Assembly: GCF_039523755.1 (NCBI RefSeq)
Contig: NZ_BAAAFX010000010.1
Span: 62,001 to 126,000, forward strand
DNA: 64,000 nt
DNA from: Tatumella terrea
GTDB lineage: Bacteria > Pseudomonadota > Gammaproteobacteria > Enterobacterales > Enterobacteriaceae
Direction: 5' to 3'
The translations under genes were made by a program, and so were the position numbers. A model generated the notes under the pieces. That model did no database searches, was not told where the DNA came from, and was given only the letters and a program-made list of their open reading frames with translations. This document shows, in pieces, positions 26,245 to 36,000 of the stretch; within the stretch, counting starts at the first letter, position 1, and every line of letters starts with the position of its first letter.

Positions 26245-27855
26245 CTACTTTTGTTGTTCTGTCAGCCATTGACGTAAGGCTTTCTTATCCACTTTACCCA
26301 CCGGGGTTAACGGCAGGCTATCCTGCTGAATGACCCGGTCAGGTAACTTAAATTCGGCGATGCCTTGTTCACGTAAGTGACGGCGAAGATGGGCAGGCTT
26401 AACAGGCTGGCTGACCACGATAAACGCACAGCTTTTTTCGCCCATCAGCTCATCTTCCATCGAAACCAGTGCCGCATGAATAATGTCCGGATGACGTTGC
26501 AGCAGGTTTTCTATCTCTTCGGCGGCAATTTTTTCTCCGCCACGGTTTATCTGATCTTTCTCGCGGCCCTCCACCCGAACGTTACCCTCCGCGGTGATGG
26601 CGATAAGATCTCCGGAGGCGTAGAACCCTTCTTCATCAAAGCAGGTCGCGTTATGGCCGGGATTACGATAATACCCACGGAACGTGTAAGGACCGCGGGT
26701 CATCAGGCGACCGGTGGTTCCCGCAGGGACAGGGCGGTTATGCTCATCAACCACGCGAATTTCATCATCTTCAGAGATGGGGCGCCCCTGGGTAGTGGTG
26801 ATCACGTCTATCGGGTCATCCGGACGGGTGTAGTTCACCAGGCCTTCGGCCATGCCGAACACCTGCTGTAACTGACATCCAATCTCTGAGAGCACCCGTC
26901 TGGCCAGCGACTCGCTCAGTCGTGCCCCGCCGACCTGCAGCAGGATCAGGGAAGCGAGCTCGCGGGCATGACCGTTCTCTTTTATCGCCTGCAGCCACAG
27001 ACTGACCGCCGGCGGGACCAGCGCGGTGACGGTGATCCGGTGGCGGGCAATCAGCGGGAAACAGAGGGTTGCGCTCGGGTCACGTGCCATGACCACCCGC
27101 CCCCCGGCATAGAATACCCCCAGGCAACCGGGGGAACTCATCGGGTAATTATGAGCAACAGGCAGCGCACAAAGGTAACGGGTATCGCGGGTAAAGCCGC
27201 AGATATCCACGCTGCCGCGAATGCTGTAGTAATAATCGTTATGTGTTCTGGGGATCAGCTTTGGCGTCCCGGTACTTCCGCCGGAGAGCTGGAAAAAAGC
27301 GACCTCATCGGCTGCCGACGGGTCAGGTGTAAAACCGGCCACCGGGGTGTTGTACAAGCCGGAAAGGCTGAGGTCACCCGGGGTCGCGTTATGCATGACG
27401 ACGGTGTGGAGTGACGGGATCTGCGCTGCAAATGTCTGCAGAAACTGGTCATCGGTAAACAGGCTGTGCTGACGGTCACCAATAAGCAGGGCTGGCTCTG
27501 TCTGGCTGGCATAGGAAAGCAATTCACTTTTCTGATGGCTGAACAAGGCGTTGACCGGAGCGACCCCCAGCTTCAGTAAGGCGAAGAACACCAGATAGAA
27601 TTCAGCACCGTTCCCCAGTTGTACCAGAGCGGTATCGCCCGGTTGCAGACCACGTTGTTGCAGTTGCGCGGCCAGCTGATCACTGAGGTTATCCAGTTGC
27701 TGATAAGTCAGCGTTCTTTCTCCGTCAATAATAGCGATGGACGGATTATCTTTCTGTCGCCCGCAGATATCACTGAGAGGCTTATCTATCCAATAGCCTT
27801 TACGACGATAGCGTTCTGCCAGGTCGTCCGGCCAGCGGGTATAAGGGAGCGTCAT
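26245..27855 (-). CDS. entE: 2,3-dihydroxybenzoate-AMP ligase EntE
   Basis: EntE adenylates dihydroxybenzoate and loads it on the EntB carrier domain. The 536-residue stand-alone adenylation enzyme has the core motif QLSGGSTGTPKLIPR, GMAEGLVNYT, YASGDL and the C-terminal catalytic lysine in TPVGKVDKKALRQWL. The ATG at 27855 gives MTLPYTRWPDD, as in E. coli; an upstream in-frame start overlapping entC is not needed. It follows entC after four bases. Confidence 0.97.
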   Translation of the reverse strand: MTLPYTRWPDDLAERYRRKGYWIDKPLSDICGRQKDNPSIAIIDGERTLTYQQLDNLSDQLAAQLQQRGLQPGDTALVQLGNGAEFYLVFFALLKLGVAPVNALFSHQKSELLSYASQTEPALLIGDRQHSLFTDDQFLQTFAAQIPSLHTVVMHNATPGDLSLSGLYNTPVAGFTPDPSAADEVAFFQLSGGSTGTPKLIPRTHNDYYYSIRGSVDICGFTRDTRYLCALPVAHNYPMSSPGCLGVFYAGGRVVMARDPSATLCFPLIARHRITVTALVPPAVSLWLQAIKENGHARELASLILLQVGGARLSESLARRVLSEIGCQLQQVFGMAEGLVNYTRPDDPIDVITTTQGRPISEDDEIRVVDEHNRPVPAGTTGRLMTRGPYTFRGYYRNPGHNATCFDEEGFYASGDLIAITAEGNVRVEGREKDQINRGGEKIAAEEIENLLQRHPDIIHAALVSMEDELMGEKSCAFIVVSQPVKPAHLRRHLREQGIAEFKLPDRVIQQDSLPLTPVGKVDKKALRQWLTEQQK

Positions 27856-27859
27856 ACAA

Positions 27860-29053
27860 TTACCTTTCTGTTCTTTCAAGGCCGAAGGCGCGCAGCATCG
27901 TATTCAGTTTGATGCCGGTTTCCCGCCATTCGGAATAGGGATCGGAGGCAGGAATGATCCCTGCGCCGGCGAACAGGGTGACCGTTTTCTCTTTCACCGT
28001 GGCACAGCGGATGGTCACCACCCACTCACCGTTACCCTGATCGTCACACCAGCCCACCATGCCGCCGAACAGTTGCCGGTTAAAAGGCTCCAGCGTTTTT
28101 ATCAGATCCAGAGCCTGCCGGTGAGGATAGCCACTCAGTGCCGGCGTCGGGTGCAGCAGAGCCGCCAGCGACAAGACTGATGTGTGAGGATGATGCAGGG
28201 TTCCCCGGATATCGGTCGCCAGATGCCAGAGGGTGGATGTGGTCAGCAGATGCGGGATGTCCGGTACCGAGAGGGTCTGACTGACCGGTTGCAGTGTTCT
28301 GCGCATATCATCCGTGACCAGCTGATGTTCACGGCGGTCCTTTTCCGAGTTCATCAGCTCCCGGCCCCGCAACGAATCTTCTGCCGGATCCGTTGAGCGT
28401 CCGGCAGACCCGGCTAACGGACAGGAATAAAAGTTTTCACCTTCTTTTCTGAGCAGTAACTCCGGGCTGGCACCGAGCAGGGTGGCTCCGCAGGACAACG
28501 GCAGGTGGAAGTGGTAGCTATCCGGGTTCTGACGCACAATCTGTGTCATCAGTCCGGTCATATCGATAGCATCACGACTGCAAATTTCCTGCAGGCGGGA
28601 TAACACCACTTTATCTGCCTCACCGCGTTTCATCGCCTCAATGGCCCGGGACACCATCGTCATAAACGCCGGCTGATCCGGAATCAGACGGGAGCCCGTA
28701 ACCTCTCCGCCGGAGAAGGCCGGGAATGTCTTCGCTGCCCTCACCAGCTGATCGCGGTCAATGAAACGGCAGCTTTCAGGAATAAAGAGTTCTGAAGGCT
28801 GACCGGGATCAAAAGGGATTGCACCGGCAATGACAGGATGCCGGATACCGGCAAGACGGGCTTCGCGAAAAGCCGTCTCTGCCTGCGCGGAAAACTGTGC
28901 GCCCGACAGGTCATTGCCGATAACAGGGGATGTCAGACGTCTGAAACAGCCATCGGTTAACAGGCTTTTCCAGCGGGAGGTAAACAGGAAACGGTCTGAC
29001 AGGGAAGGAAAATCATACACAGAGGGATTTTCAAACTGTTCCATTTCTACCAT
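27860..29053 (-). CDS. entC: Isochorismate synthase EntC
   Basis: EntC converts chorismate to isochorismate, the first enterobactin step. The 397 residues carry the chorismate-enzyme signature (DKVVLSRLQEI, LHPTPALSGYP, FGGMVGWCDDQGNGEWVVTIR and GAGI near the end). AGGA lies nine bases before the ATG at 29053. It is the first gene of entCEBAH, diverges from fepB and is directly downstream of a Fur box. Confidence 0.97.
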   Translation of the reverse strand: MVEMEQFENPSVYDFPSLSDRFLFTSRWKSLLTDGCFRRLTSPVIGNDLSGAQFSAQAETAFREARLAGIRHPVIAGAIPFDPGQPSELFIPESCRFIDRDQLVRAAKTFPAFSGGEVTGSRLIPDQPAFMTMVSRAIEAMKRGEADKVVLSRLQEICSRDAIDMTGLMTQIVRQNPDSYHFHLPLSCGATLLGASPELLLRKEGENFYSCPLAGSAGRSTDPAEDSLRGRELMNSEKDRREHQLVTDDMRRTLQPVSQTLSVPDIPHLLTTSTLWHLATDIRGTLHHPHTSVLSLAALLHPTPALSGYPHRQALDLIKTLEPFNRQLFGGMVGWCDDQGNGEWVVTIRCATVKEKTVTLFAGAGIIPASDPYSEWRETGIKLNTMLRAFGLERTER

Positions 29054-29081
29054 AATCTAATCCTGGAATGATAAGATAATT

Positions 29082-29100
29082 AATAATGATTATCATTTGT
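29082..29100. promoter_or_regulatory. Fur box in the entC/fepB divergent promoter
   Basis: AATAATGATTATCATTTGT matches 14 of 19 positions of the Fur consensus GATAATGATAATCATTATC, with the central ATAATGAT and ATCATT well kept. Further GATAAT-like repeats flank it (29074-29080). It should repress entCEBAH and fepB-fepDGC when iron is plentiful. Confidence 0.85.
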
Positions 29101-29175
29101 ATTATTCGTGTAAGCTAACCGGATCCCCGGATTGTGTCAATGGGATCGTCATTTGCAGAGGAAAATTCGCGAGCT

Positions 29176-30177
29176 ATGCGACAGTTAATTTCCGGCAGGA
29201 CCAGAAAAATCACATTAAAATCAATAACTCCGGGTTTCCTGTTGTGGGGGGCGTTACTCATACTGTTGACCGGCTTTCATGCCGTTGCCGGCGACGGGTG
29301 GCCACGGCAGGTCCACAGTGAAACCGGGACTGTGACGCTTCAGCAGCCTCCGCAACGGATAGTCTCTACCAGTGTGACCCTGACCGGCGCCTTGCTGGCG
29401 ATCGATGCGCCGGTGATCGCCAGTGGTGCCGCAGCCCCGGGAGGGCGCTTTACGGATGCGGAAGGCTTTTTGCGTCAGTGGGGAGATATCGCCCGGCAGC
29501 GGCAGGTGAAACGCCTCTATATCGGGGAGCCTGACGCCGAAAGTATTGCCGGCATGGCACCGGACCTCATTGTGGTCAGTGCGACAGGCAATGACAGTGC
29601 TCTTCGTCTGGTGAGTCAGTTGCAGGCGATCGCACCGGTGCTGGTGGTCAATTATGACGATAAAAGCTGGCAACAGGTGATGACACTGCTCGGGCAGGCT
29701 ACCGGACATGACGCGCTGGCGGCGAAGCGGGTGGCGGAGTTCGATCAGCGGGTAGCCCGTTTGAAACCGCAGCTGAAGTTACCGCCACAACCGGTCTCCG
29801 CAATGATCTGGAACGGTGGTGGTCGCGAAGTAAATCTCTGGACAGCGGCTTCCGCGCAGGGGGAGCTGTTGCAGACCCTTGGATTTACGCTGGCGACACC
29901 CCCGGCTGAGGTGAAAGGCAATACCAGTATGGGCCACCGTAAAGACATTATTCAGCTGTCAGGAGAAAATGTCGCCAGCGGGCTGAACGGGAAAAGCTGG
30001 TTGCTCTTCGCCGCAGGCGGGAACACCGTACCGGATGTCCTGAGCGATCGTTTCCTGTCACAGTCAGCGGCGGTACGGGACAAACAGGTTTATGCGCTGG
30101 GCAATGATAATTTCCGTCTGGATTATTACAGTGCCAGCCATCTGCTGGATACGTTGCAGACGTTATTCACTCACTGA
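29176..30177 (+). CDS. fepB: Ferric enterobactin periplasmic binding protein FepB
   Basis: FepB takes ferric enterobactin from FepA to the FepDG permease. The ATG at 29176 follows AGAGGA and gives a basic N-terminus and a signal peptide ending near FHAVAG; an in-frame GTG at 29134 is less likely. The 333 residues include RIVSTSVTLTGALLAIDAPVI and FRLDYYSASHLLD, typical of FepB. Unlike in E. coli, fepD follows on the same strand after only 76 bases. Confidence 0.95.
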   Translation: MRQLISGRTRKITLKSITPGFLLWGALLILLTGFHAVAGDGWPRQVHSETGTVTLQQPPQRIVSTSVTLTGALLAIDAPVIASGAAAPGGRFTDAEGFLRQWGDIARQRQVKRLYIGEPDAESIAGMAPDLIVVSATGNDSALRLVSQLQAIAPVLVVNYDDKSWQQVMTLLGQATGHDALAAKRVAEFDQRVARLKPQLKLPPQPVSAMIWNGGGREVNLWTAASAQGELLQTLGFTLATPPAEVKGNTSMGHRKDIIQLSGENVASGLNGKSWLLFAAGGNTVPDVLSDRFLSQSAAVRDKQVYALGNDNFRLDYYSASHLLDTLQTLFTH

Positions 30178-30182
30178 GTTAT

Positions 30183-30234
30183 CCGGGCCACCGCTTTCCT
30201 GCCGGTGCCCGGGGTAATGGCGGGGGTTCCCGCC
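30183..30234 (+). other. Two hairpins between fepB and fepD
   Basis: CCGGGCCACCG (30183-30193) pairs with CGGTGCCCGG (30203-30212) with one bulge, and GGCGGG (30219-30224) pairs with CCCGCC (30229-30234). Neither has a T tract, so they look like messenger-processing or stabilising hairpins rather than full terminators. They lie where entS and its promoters sit in E. coli. Confidence 0.6.
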
Positions 30235-30253
30235 GTGTAAGGTCCGGAATGTT

Positions 30254-31249
30254 ATGCGTCAATCCTGCTTACTGATCCTTCTGGTGGGGGTCCTGCTGTT
30301 ACTGGTCATGCTCAGCCTGAGTGCCGGGGCCCGGCCGGTGCCTGTCCGCGAGAGCTGGCAGGCCCTTTTTTCTCCTGAGTCCTGTCTGTCGCAGAACTGT
30401 ACCCTTATCCGTTATGCCCGGTTACCGCGAACCCTTGCCGGTATTGCGGCGGGGGCTTCTCTGGGGCTGGCCGGCGCATTACTGCAGACACTGACGCGAA
30501 ATCCTCTGGCCGATACCGGGATCCTGGGCATAAATTCAGGGGCATCATTTGCGATTGTCCTGGGGATGGCTTTTGCCGGTGCAGATACGCCACTGGCCTG
30601 GCTCGGGTTTGCCTTTGCGGGCGCATTGATTGCATTGCTGATCATCTCTCTGGCCGGTGCCGCCGCCGGGGGAAACATTAATCCGTTACGTCTCACCCTG
30701 GCAGGGGTGGCGCTGGCCGCGGTACTGGAAGGCATGACGAACGGTCTGTCGCTGATGAACCCGGATATCTATGATCACCTTCGCTTCTGGCTCAGTGGTT
30801 CGCTGGATATTCGCCAGTTTACCTCGTTACTTATTCTCAGCCCGGCGATGATCACGGGGGGAGTGCTGGCTCTTCTGCTGGCCCGCTCTCTGAATAATAT
30901 CAGCATGGGCGGGGAGGTTGCGGTAACACTCGGGACCCGGGTGGTACGGACGCGGATCCTCGGGCTGATCTCGGTGGCATTACTGGCCGGGGCAGCCACG
31001 GCACTCACCGGGCCTATCGCCTTTATCGGGCTGATGGCCCCTCATCTGAGCCGCTTCCTGGCGGGGGCCGATCACCGGCGAATGCTCCCGGTGACGCTGC
31101 TGCTGACTCCCTGCCTGTTACTGATGGCCGATATTGCCGGGCGCTTCCTGGCGGCCGGTGAACTGCGGGTTTCTATTGTTACCGGCTTTATTGGCGCACC
31201 GGTACTGATTTTTCTGGTCCGGAGACAGTCTCAGGGAGCGATATTATGA
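30254..31249 (+). CDS. fepD: Ferric enterobactin permease subunit FepD
   Basis: One half of the inner-membrane permease that imports ferric enterobactin. The 331-residue FecCD-type protein is highly hydrophobic, with about nine to ten membrane helices, and has RLPRTLAGIAAGASLGLAGA and GPIAFIGLMAPHLSRFL, the coupling region for FepC. Its stop overlaps the fepG start by four bases. In E. coli it is preceded by divergent entS, which is absent here. Confidence 0.95.
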   Translation: MRQSCLLILLVGVLLLLVMLSLSAGARPVPVRESWQALFSPESCLSQNCTLIRYARLPRTLAGIAAGASLGLAGALLQTLTRNPLADTGILGINSGASFAIVLGMAFAGADTPLAWLGFAFAGALIALLIISLAGAAAGGNINPLRLTLAGVALAAVLEGMTNGLSLMNPDIYDHLRFWLSGSLDIRQFTSLLILSPAMITGGVLALLLARSLNNISMGGEVAVTLGTRVVRTRILGLISVALLAGAATALTGPIAFIGLMAPHLSRFLAGADHRRMLPVTLLLTPCLLLMADIAGRFLAAGELRVSIVTGFIGAPVLIFLVRRQSQGAIL

Positions 31250-32226
31250 ACCGGCAACTCACGGGCGGGCTGTTGTTAATCGCAGTGCTGGTGACGGTCA
31301 GTTTTCTTGCCCTGACGCAGGGGGCGTTTACGCTCAGTGCCGGGCAATTCGGGCAAGTCCTGTTGGGGAAAGCGCCGAAGGCTATGACGATGGTGGTACT
31401 GGACTGGCGTTTACCGCGGGTGTGTGCCGCCATGGTGACCGGTGCGGCGCTGGCGCTGAGCGGCGCTATCTTTCAGTCACTCCTGCGTAACCCGCTGGGG
31501 AGTCCGGATGTGCTTGGCTTTAATACCGGCGCGTTTTCTGCGGTGTTACTGATGATGGTTTTCCTGCCGGGGGAGCCCGCATTACTGGCGCTGGCAGCAC
31601 TGGCCGGAGGGTTACTCACCGCGCTGATGGTCTGGTTGTTTGCCTGGCGTAACGGCATTAATACCTTCCGGCTTATCCTGGTGGGTATCGGGATCCGCGC
31701 GTTACTGATGTCGCTGAATAGCTGGATAGTCACTACCACCTCGCTGGATACGGCGTTATCGGCCGGGCTATGGAGTGCCGGATCCCTGAATGGCGTCAGC
31801 TGGCAGGGGTTGCTGCCGGTAGCGGGGGTGCTGATCCCGGTTGCCGTGATTGCAGGGCTGATGGCACGCAGGATGCGTCTGCTGGAGATGGGCGATGAGA
31901 TGGCTGTCGCGCTGGGCGTTCCCGCCGAACGCAGCCGGATGATTTTACTGATACTGGGCGTTATCCTGACGGCGGTGTGTACTGCCTTAATCGGGCCGGT
32001 GTCCTTTATTGCGCTGGTGGCACCGCAGATTGCGGCCCGCTTTACCTCCGGACGTCGCGACTCGCTGGCCCTCAGTATGCTGTGTGGTGCCGCCCTGATG
32101 CTGACCGCGGATTATCTGGCGACTCATCTGTTTGGTGTTTATCAGTTACCGGTGGGGGTCGTCACTGTCTGCCTGGGGGGCATCTACTTAATGAGTTTAC
32201 TGATCCGGGAGACGCGCTATCGATGA
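31246..32226 (+). CDS. fepG: Ferric enterobactin permease subunit FepG
   Basis: The partner of FepD in the permease. The 326 residues are mostly membrane helices, with RLPRVCAAMVTGAALALSGA, NPLGSPDVLGF and GPVSFIALVAPQIA. It overlaps fepD and fepC by four bases each (ATGA), so the three are translationally coupled. Confidence 0.95.
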   Translation: MNRQLTGGLLLIAVLVTVSFLALTQGAFTLSAGQFGQVLLGKAPKAMTMVVLDWRLPRVCAAMVTGAALALSGAIFQSLLRNPLGSPDVLGFNTGAFSAVLLMMVFLPGEPALLALAALAGGLLTALMVWLFAWRNGINTFRLILVGIGIRALLMSLNSWIVTTTSLDTALSAGLWSAGSLNGVSWQGLLPVAGVLIPVAVIAGLMARRMRLLEMGDEMAVALGVPAERSRMILLILGVILTAVCTALIGPVSFIALVAPQIAARFTSGRRDSLALSMLCGAALMLTADYLATHLFGVYQLPVGVVTVCLGGIYLMSLLIRETRYR

Positions 32227-33017
32227 ATAAACTCACTTCCCCGCTGGCAGGCGAACACCTGACGGTGGGATATGACAAAAAAATAATTATCCGTGATCTG
32301 TCGGTCGCGATACCGGCCGGAGAAATTACGGTGATCATCGGGCCGAATGCCTGCGGAAAGTCGACGCTGCTGAAAACACTGAGCCGGCTGATCACACCGG
32401 TGGCAGGGAAGGTGTTGCTGAACGGTAAAGATATCAAAATGTATCCGACCAAAGAGACGGCCCGCCACTTAGGATTACTGCCTCAGTCACCGACGGCGCC
32501 CGCCGGCATCACGGTTCGCGAGCTGGTTTTCCGCGGACGTTATCCGTACCAGACATTGTTTAACCGGCCAGATGCGCAGGACCAGGAGGCCGTAACGCGT
32601 GCGATGCAGGCGACCCGTGTCGATCATCTGGCCTGCCAGGCGGTCGATACCCTTTCCGGCGGACAGCGTCAGCGGGTATGGATTGCGATGGTGCTGGCTC
32701 AGGAAACACCGTTGTTACTTCTGGATGAACCGACGACCTGGCTGGATATCACCCATCAGATCGAGCTGATGGAACTGATGCGCGACCTGAACCGCCAGCA
32801 TGGCAGAACGCTGGTGGTGGTCTTGCATGAGCTTAATCATGCCTGCCGTTATGCGACTCATCTGATAGCGATGCGTGACGGGCAGATAGTGGCGCAGGGT
32901 AAACCGTCGGAGATTGTGACCCCGGCACTGATCGAACAGGTCTATGGTCTGAACGCGATGATTATCAGCGACCCGGTCGCAGGAACCCCGATGGTGATCC
33001 CCCTCGGAAGAGAGTGA
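32223..33017 (+). CDS. fepC: Ferric enterobactin ABC transporter ATPase FepC
   Basis: The ATPase that powers FepDG. The 264 residues have Walker A GPNACGKST, the signature TLSGGQRQRVWIAMVLAQ, Walker B LLLLDEPTTWLD and the switch histidine in VVLHELNHA. The ATG at 32223 overlaps the fepG stop; a longer frame from 31977 lies inside fepG and is rejected. It converges with entF. Confidence 0.96.
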   Translation: MNKLTSPLAGEHLTVGYDKKIIIRDLSVAIPAGEITVIIGPNACGKSTLLKTLSRLITPVAGKVLLNGKDIKMYPTKETARHLGLLPQSPTAPAGITVRELVFRGRYPYQTLFNRPDAQDQEAVTRAMQATRVDHLACQAVDTLSGGQRQRVWIAMVLAQETPLLLLDEPTTWLDITHQIELMELMRDLNRQHGRTLVVVLHELNHACRYATHLIAMRDGQIVAQGKPSEIVTPALIEQVYGLNAMIISDPVAGTPMVIPLGRE

Positions 33018-33020
33018 ACG

Positions 33021-33057
33021 TGACGCCGGCGGTCTTTACAGATCCCCGCCGACGTCA
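33021..33057. terminator. Hairpin between convergent fepC and entF
   Basis: TGACGCCGGCGG (33021-33032) and CCGCCGACGTCA (33046-33057) form a 12-pair stem with one mismatch. There is no clear T tract on either side, so it may stop transcription weakly or protect both 3' ends. Confidence 0.5.
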
Positions 33058-33065
33058 CAGAACCG

Positions 33066-36000
33066 CTAGCGCAGGGCCGCTGACAATAGTCTGTCGAGTT
33101 CCGGCCCTATCTGTGCAAATACCTCTTCCGCAAATATTTCTGCGTGTGCACACTGGATGGGGATAATTTCCGTCCGGGCGATGTAGGGCGCCCAGCATGG
33201 GCCGGCTTCCATCCCCGGCTGTCGGGTTTTTTCCGCGACAAACAGCGTGGCTTTCCCGCCGAAACGGGCGCTGGTGGCCGTCCCCAGCAGCCTGACCGCA
33301 CTGGCATAGTTAGCGCTGATGGTATCAAACATCACCGACATATCTTCGCCGGCCTGGTTCCGCTGGCTGGCCATAAAGGCTTCCCGCTCCCGGTCCACTT
33401 CGGCCAGCACGGCCGGGTCCGGCAGATTTTCACCCTGCCGCTGATCCCAGCGTTGTGTTTCCGGTGGCCAGGTATCGAGTAACCCGAGGAATGCCACCTC
33501 TTCACCGGCAGTCTCCAGGCGTGCCGCGATCCCTTGCGCCAGTGTTCCCCCGAGGGAGTAGCCGGTGAGGTAGTAGGGGCCGTGGGGCTGATGCTCACGC
33601 AGTCGCTGCAGATGGTCATCACAGAGTTCATTAATGTCGCGGCTGCGGTTGAGGATCCCGTCGGCAGAAGGTGACTGGATCCCGGTGACTGACCAGCGCG
33701 GGTCCAGATAACGTCGCAGCACACTGAACTGCCAGGCAAAGCCGGAGGCCGGATGGAAGCAGAACAATGTCGGGCCGGTGCTCTGACGCAGTGGCAGCAG
33801 AGGTTCATAACCGGCACGGCGGGCTGCATCCTCTGACGGTTCACTGAGCAGAGCCGCCAGTTTCTCCACACTCGGGGCCACCATAATCTGACCGACCGTG
33901 ACCGGACGTTGCAGCCTCTGACGCAGCCGGGCAGCAAGGCGCATGGCCAGCAGAGAATGGCCGCCCAGCGCAAAGAAATCATCGCCGGCAGAGACACTGT
34001 CGCAATTCAGCAGTGCAGCGAACTCTGTCGCCAGCTCGCTTTCCAGTCCGGGGGAAGGGGCACGCTGAACCGTATCCCGATGTACCGAGGGCAGAGGCAG
34101 GGCTTTACGATCCAGCTTGCCGTTAGGGCTCAGCGGAAAGGCATCGACCTGCATAATCGCCACCGGTACCATCGGCGGCGGCAGGCAGGCTTGCAGGGCT
34201 GTCAGTAGCTGCCCGCTGTTTACCGGCTCCGGGCTGATTACATAGGCGATCAGCTGACGAGAGTCTTCCCATCCTTCGCTATGCGAGCCTAAGGTTCTTG
34301 CCAGCGTTACCGCCTGATGGATGCCTGGTAACTGTTGCAGCTGATGATCAATTTCTGTCAGTTCAATACGCTGACCGCGGATTTTCAGTTGGTCATCATT
34401 ACGGCCCAGATATTCGATGGCACCGTTTTCCAGACGACGTACCACATCCCCGGTCCGGTACATCCGCTCACCCCCGCCTACGGGCAACGCCACAAAGCGG
34501 GAGGCGGTCAGCCCCGGTCGGCCCAGATAGCCTTTCGCCAGCTGTATCCCACTGAGCCACAGCTCCCCGGCCACACCGGCAGGCAGAGATCGGAAACGGT
34601 TATCGAGGACATGTAACCCGGTGTTCCAGACCGGATAACCGATCGGCACGCTGTTACCGGTGACGGCGGCTAATGCCGGGCCGAAGGCCGGATAGCTGCT
34701 GACATCCACGGCCGCTTCTGTCGGTCCATAGAGATTATGCAGAGGCGCACCACAGGCAGACTCCCACTGACGAGCCAGTGCCGTCGGCAGGGCCTCACCG
34801 CTGCAAAATACCCGTAGTAGCTGCTTTCCGACGCGACGTGCGCTGTCAGCGCAGAGGGCTGAGACAAAGGCCGATAACATCGACGGAACAAAATGCACGG
34901 TGGTGATGCGGTAATTGAGCATCAGCTGCAGCAGAATATCCGGTTCACGGTGGGCCTCCGGAGGCGCCATCATCAGGCTGGCCCCGGTGATCAGTGGCCA
35001 GAAAAACTCCCAGACAGAAACATCAAAGCTGGCCGGCGTTTTCTGTAACACCACATCCTCTGCCGTGAGCGGATAACTGTCCTGCATCCACAGTAAGCGG
35101 TTAACGATGGCCTGATGCCCGACCAGCACCCCTTTCGGGCGACCGGTCGACCCCGAGGTATAGATCAGGTAGGCACCGTCCTGCGGGGCGGGCGGCTCAA
35201 ACGAGATATCCGGGGCCGGTTCCGGTAGCAGCGACTGATAATAACAGGCCGGGACGGTACTGAGCTGGCGGAAACGCTCAGCCAGTTCATGGCCGGTGAT
35301 CAGTAAGGCCGGAGCGGCATCTTCCAGCATAAATTGCAGACGTTCATCCGGATACCCGGTATCCAGAGGCAGCCAGACGGCACCGACGCAGACGATCGCC
35401 TGCAATGCCAGCGAAAGGAAAACGGAGCGAGGCAGAGCCACCGCAACAATATCCCCGCGCCTGACTCCGGCATCCTTCAACTGTTGGGCCAGAGCGAGTA
35501 CCTGCTGGTACATCTCCCGGTAGGTTAATGTGTGATGAATATCTGCCAGCGCCACGGCTTCCGGGGTACGCCGGGCCTGCTGGCTGAGCAGGCTGAATAG
35601 CGTGTCCGGCGCTAACGGAACCTGTGTATGGTTGAGTTCATTGATCTGCCGGGTCTCATCTTCCGTCAGCAGCCCGGCATCGCCGCACTTCAGTCCGGGG
35701 GTTTCCCCGAAACGGGCCGCCAGCAGTGGCAGACGTTGCAGATAGCCTGCCAGTTGCTGCGGCGTATAACGTTCGGCGTTAGCCAGCAGTTCGATGGTCA
35801 GATCCCCGTCCTCGCCGGGATAGAGCGCAATTTCAAGATCACGGACCGGCCCCGATGCCAGATGCTCTGTTTCTGCGATCACGCCGTCGAAATCCAGACG
35901 GTAGTCAAACATTTTAACGTTGAGCACCGGCCCGTACAGGGGATGGTGATCGGCATTCAGCCCGGCATCCCGCATAATCTGCTCAGCATTGAAACGCTGA

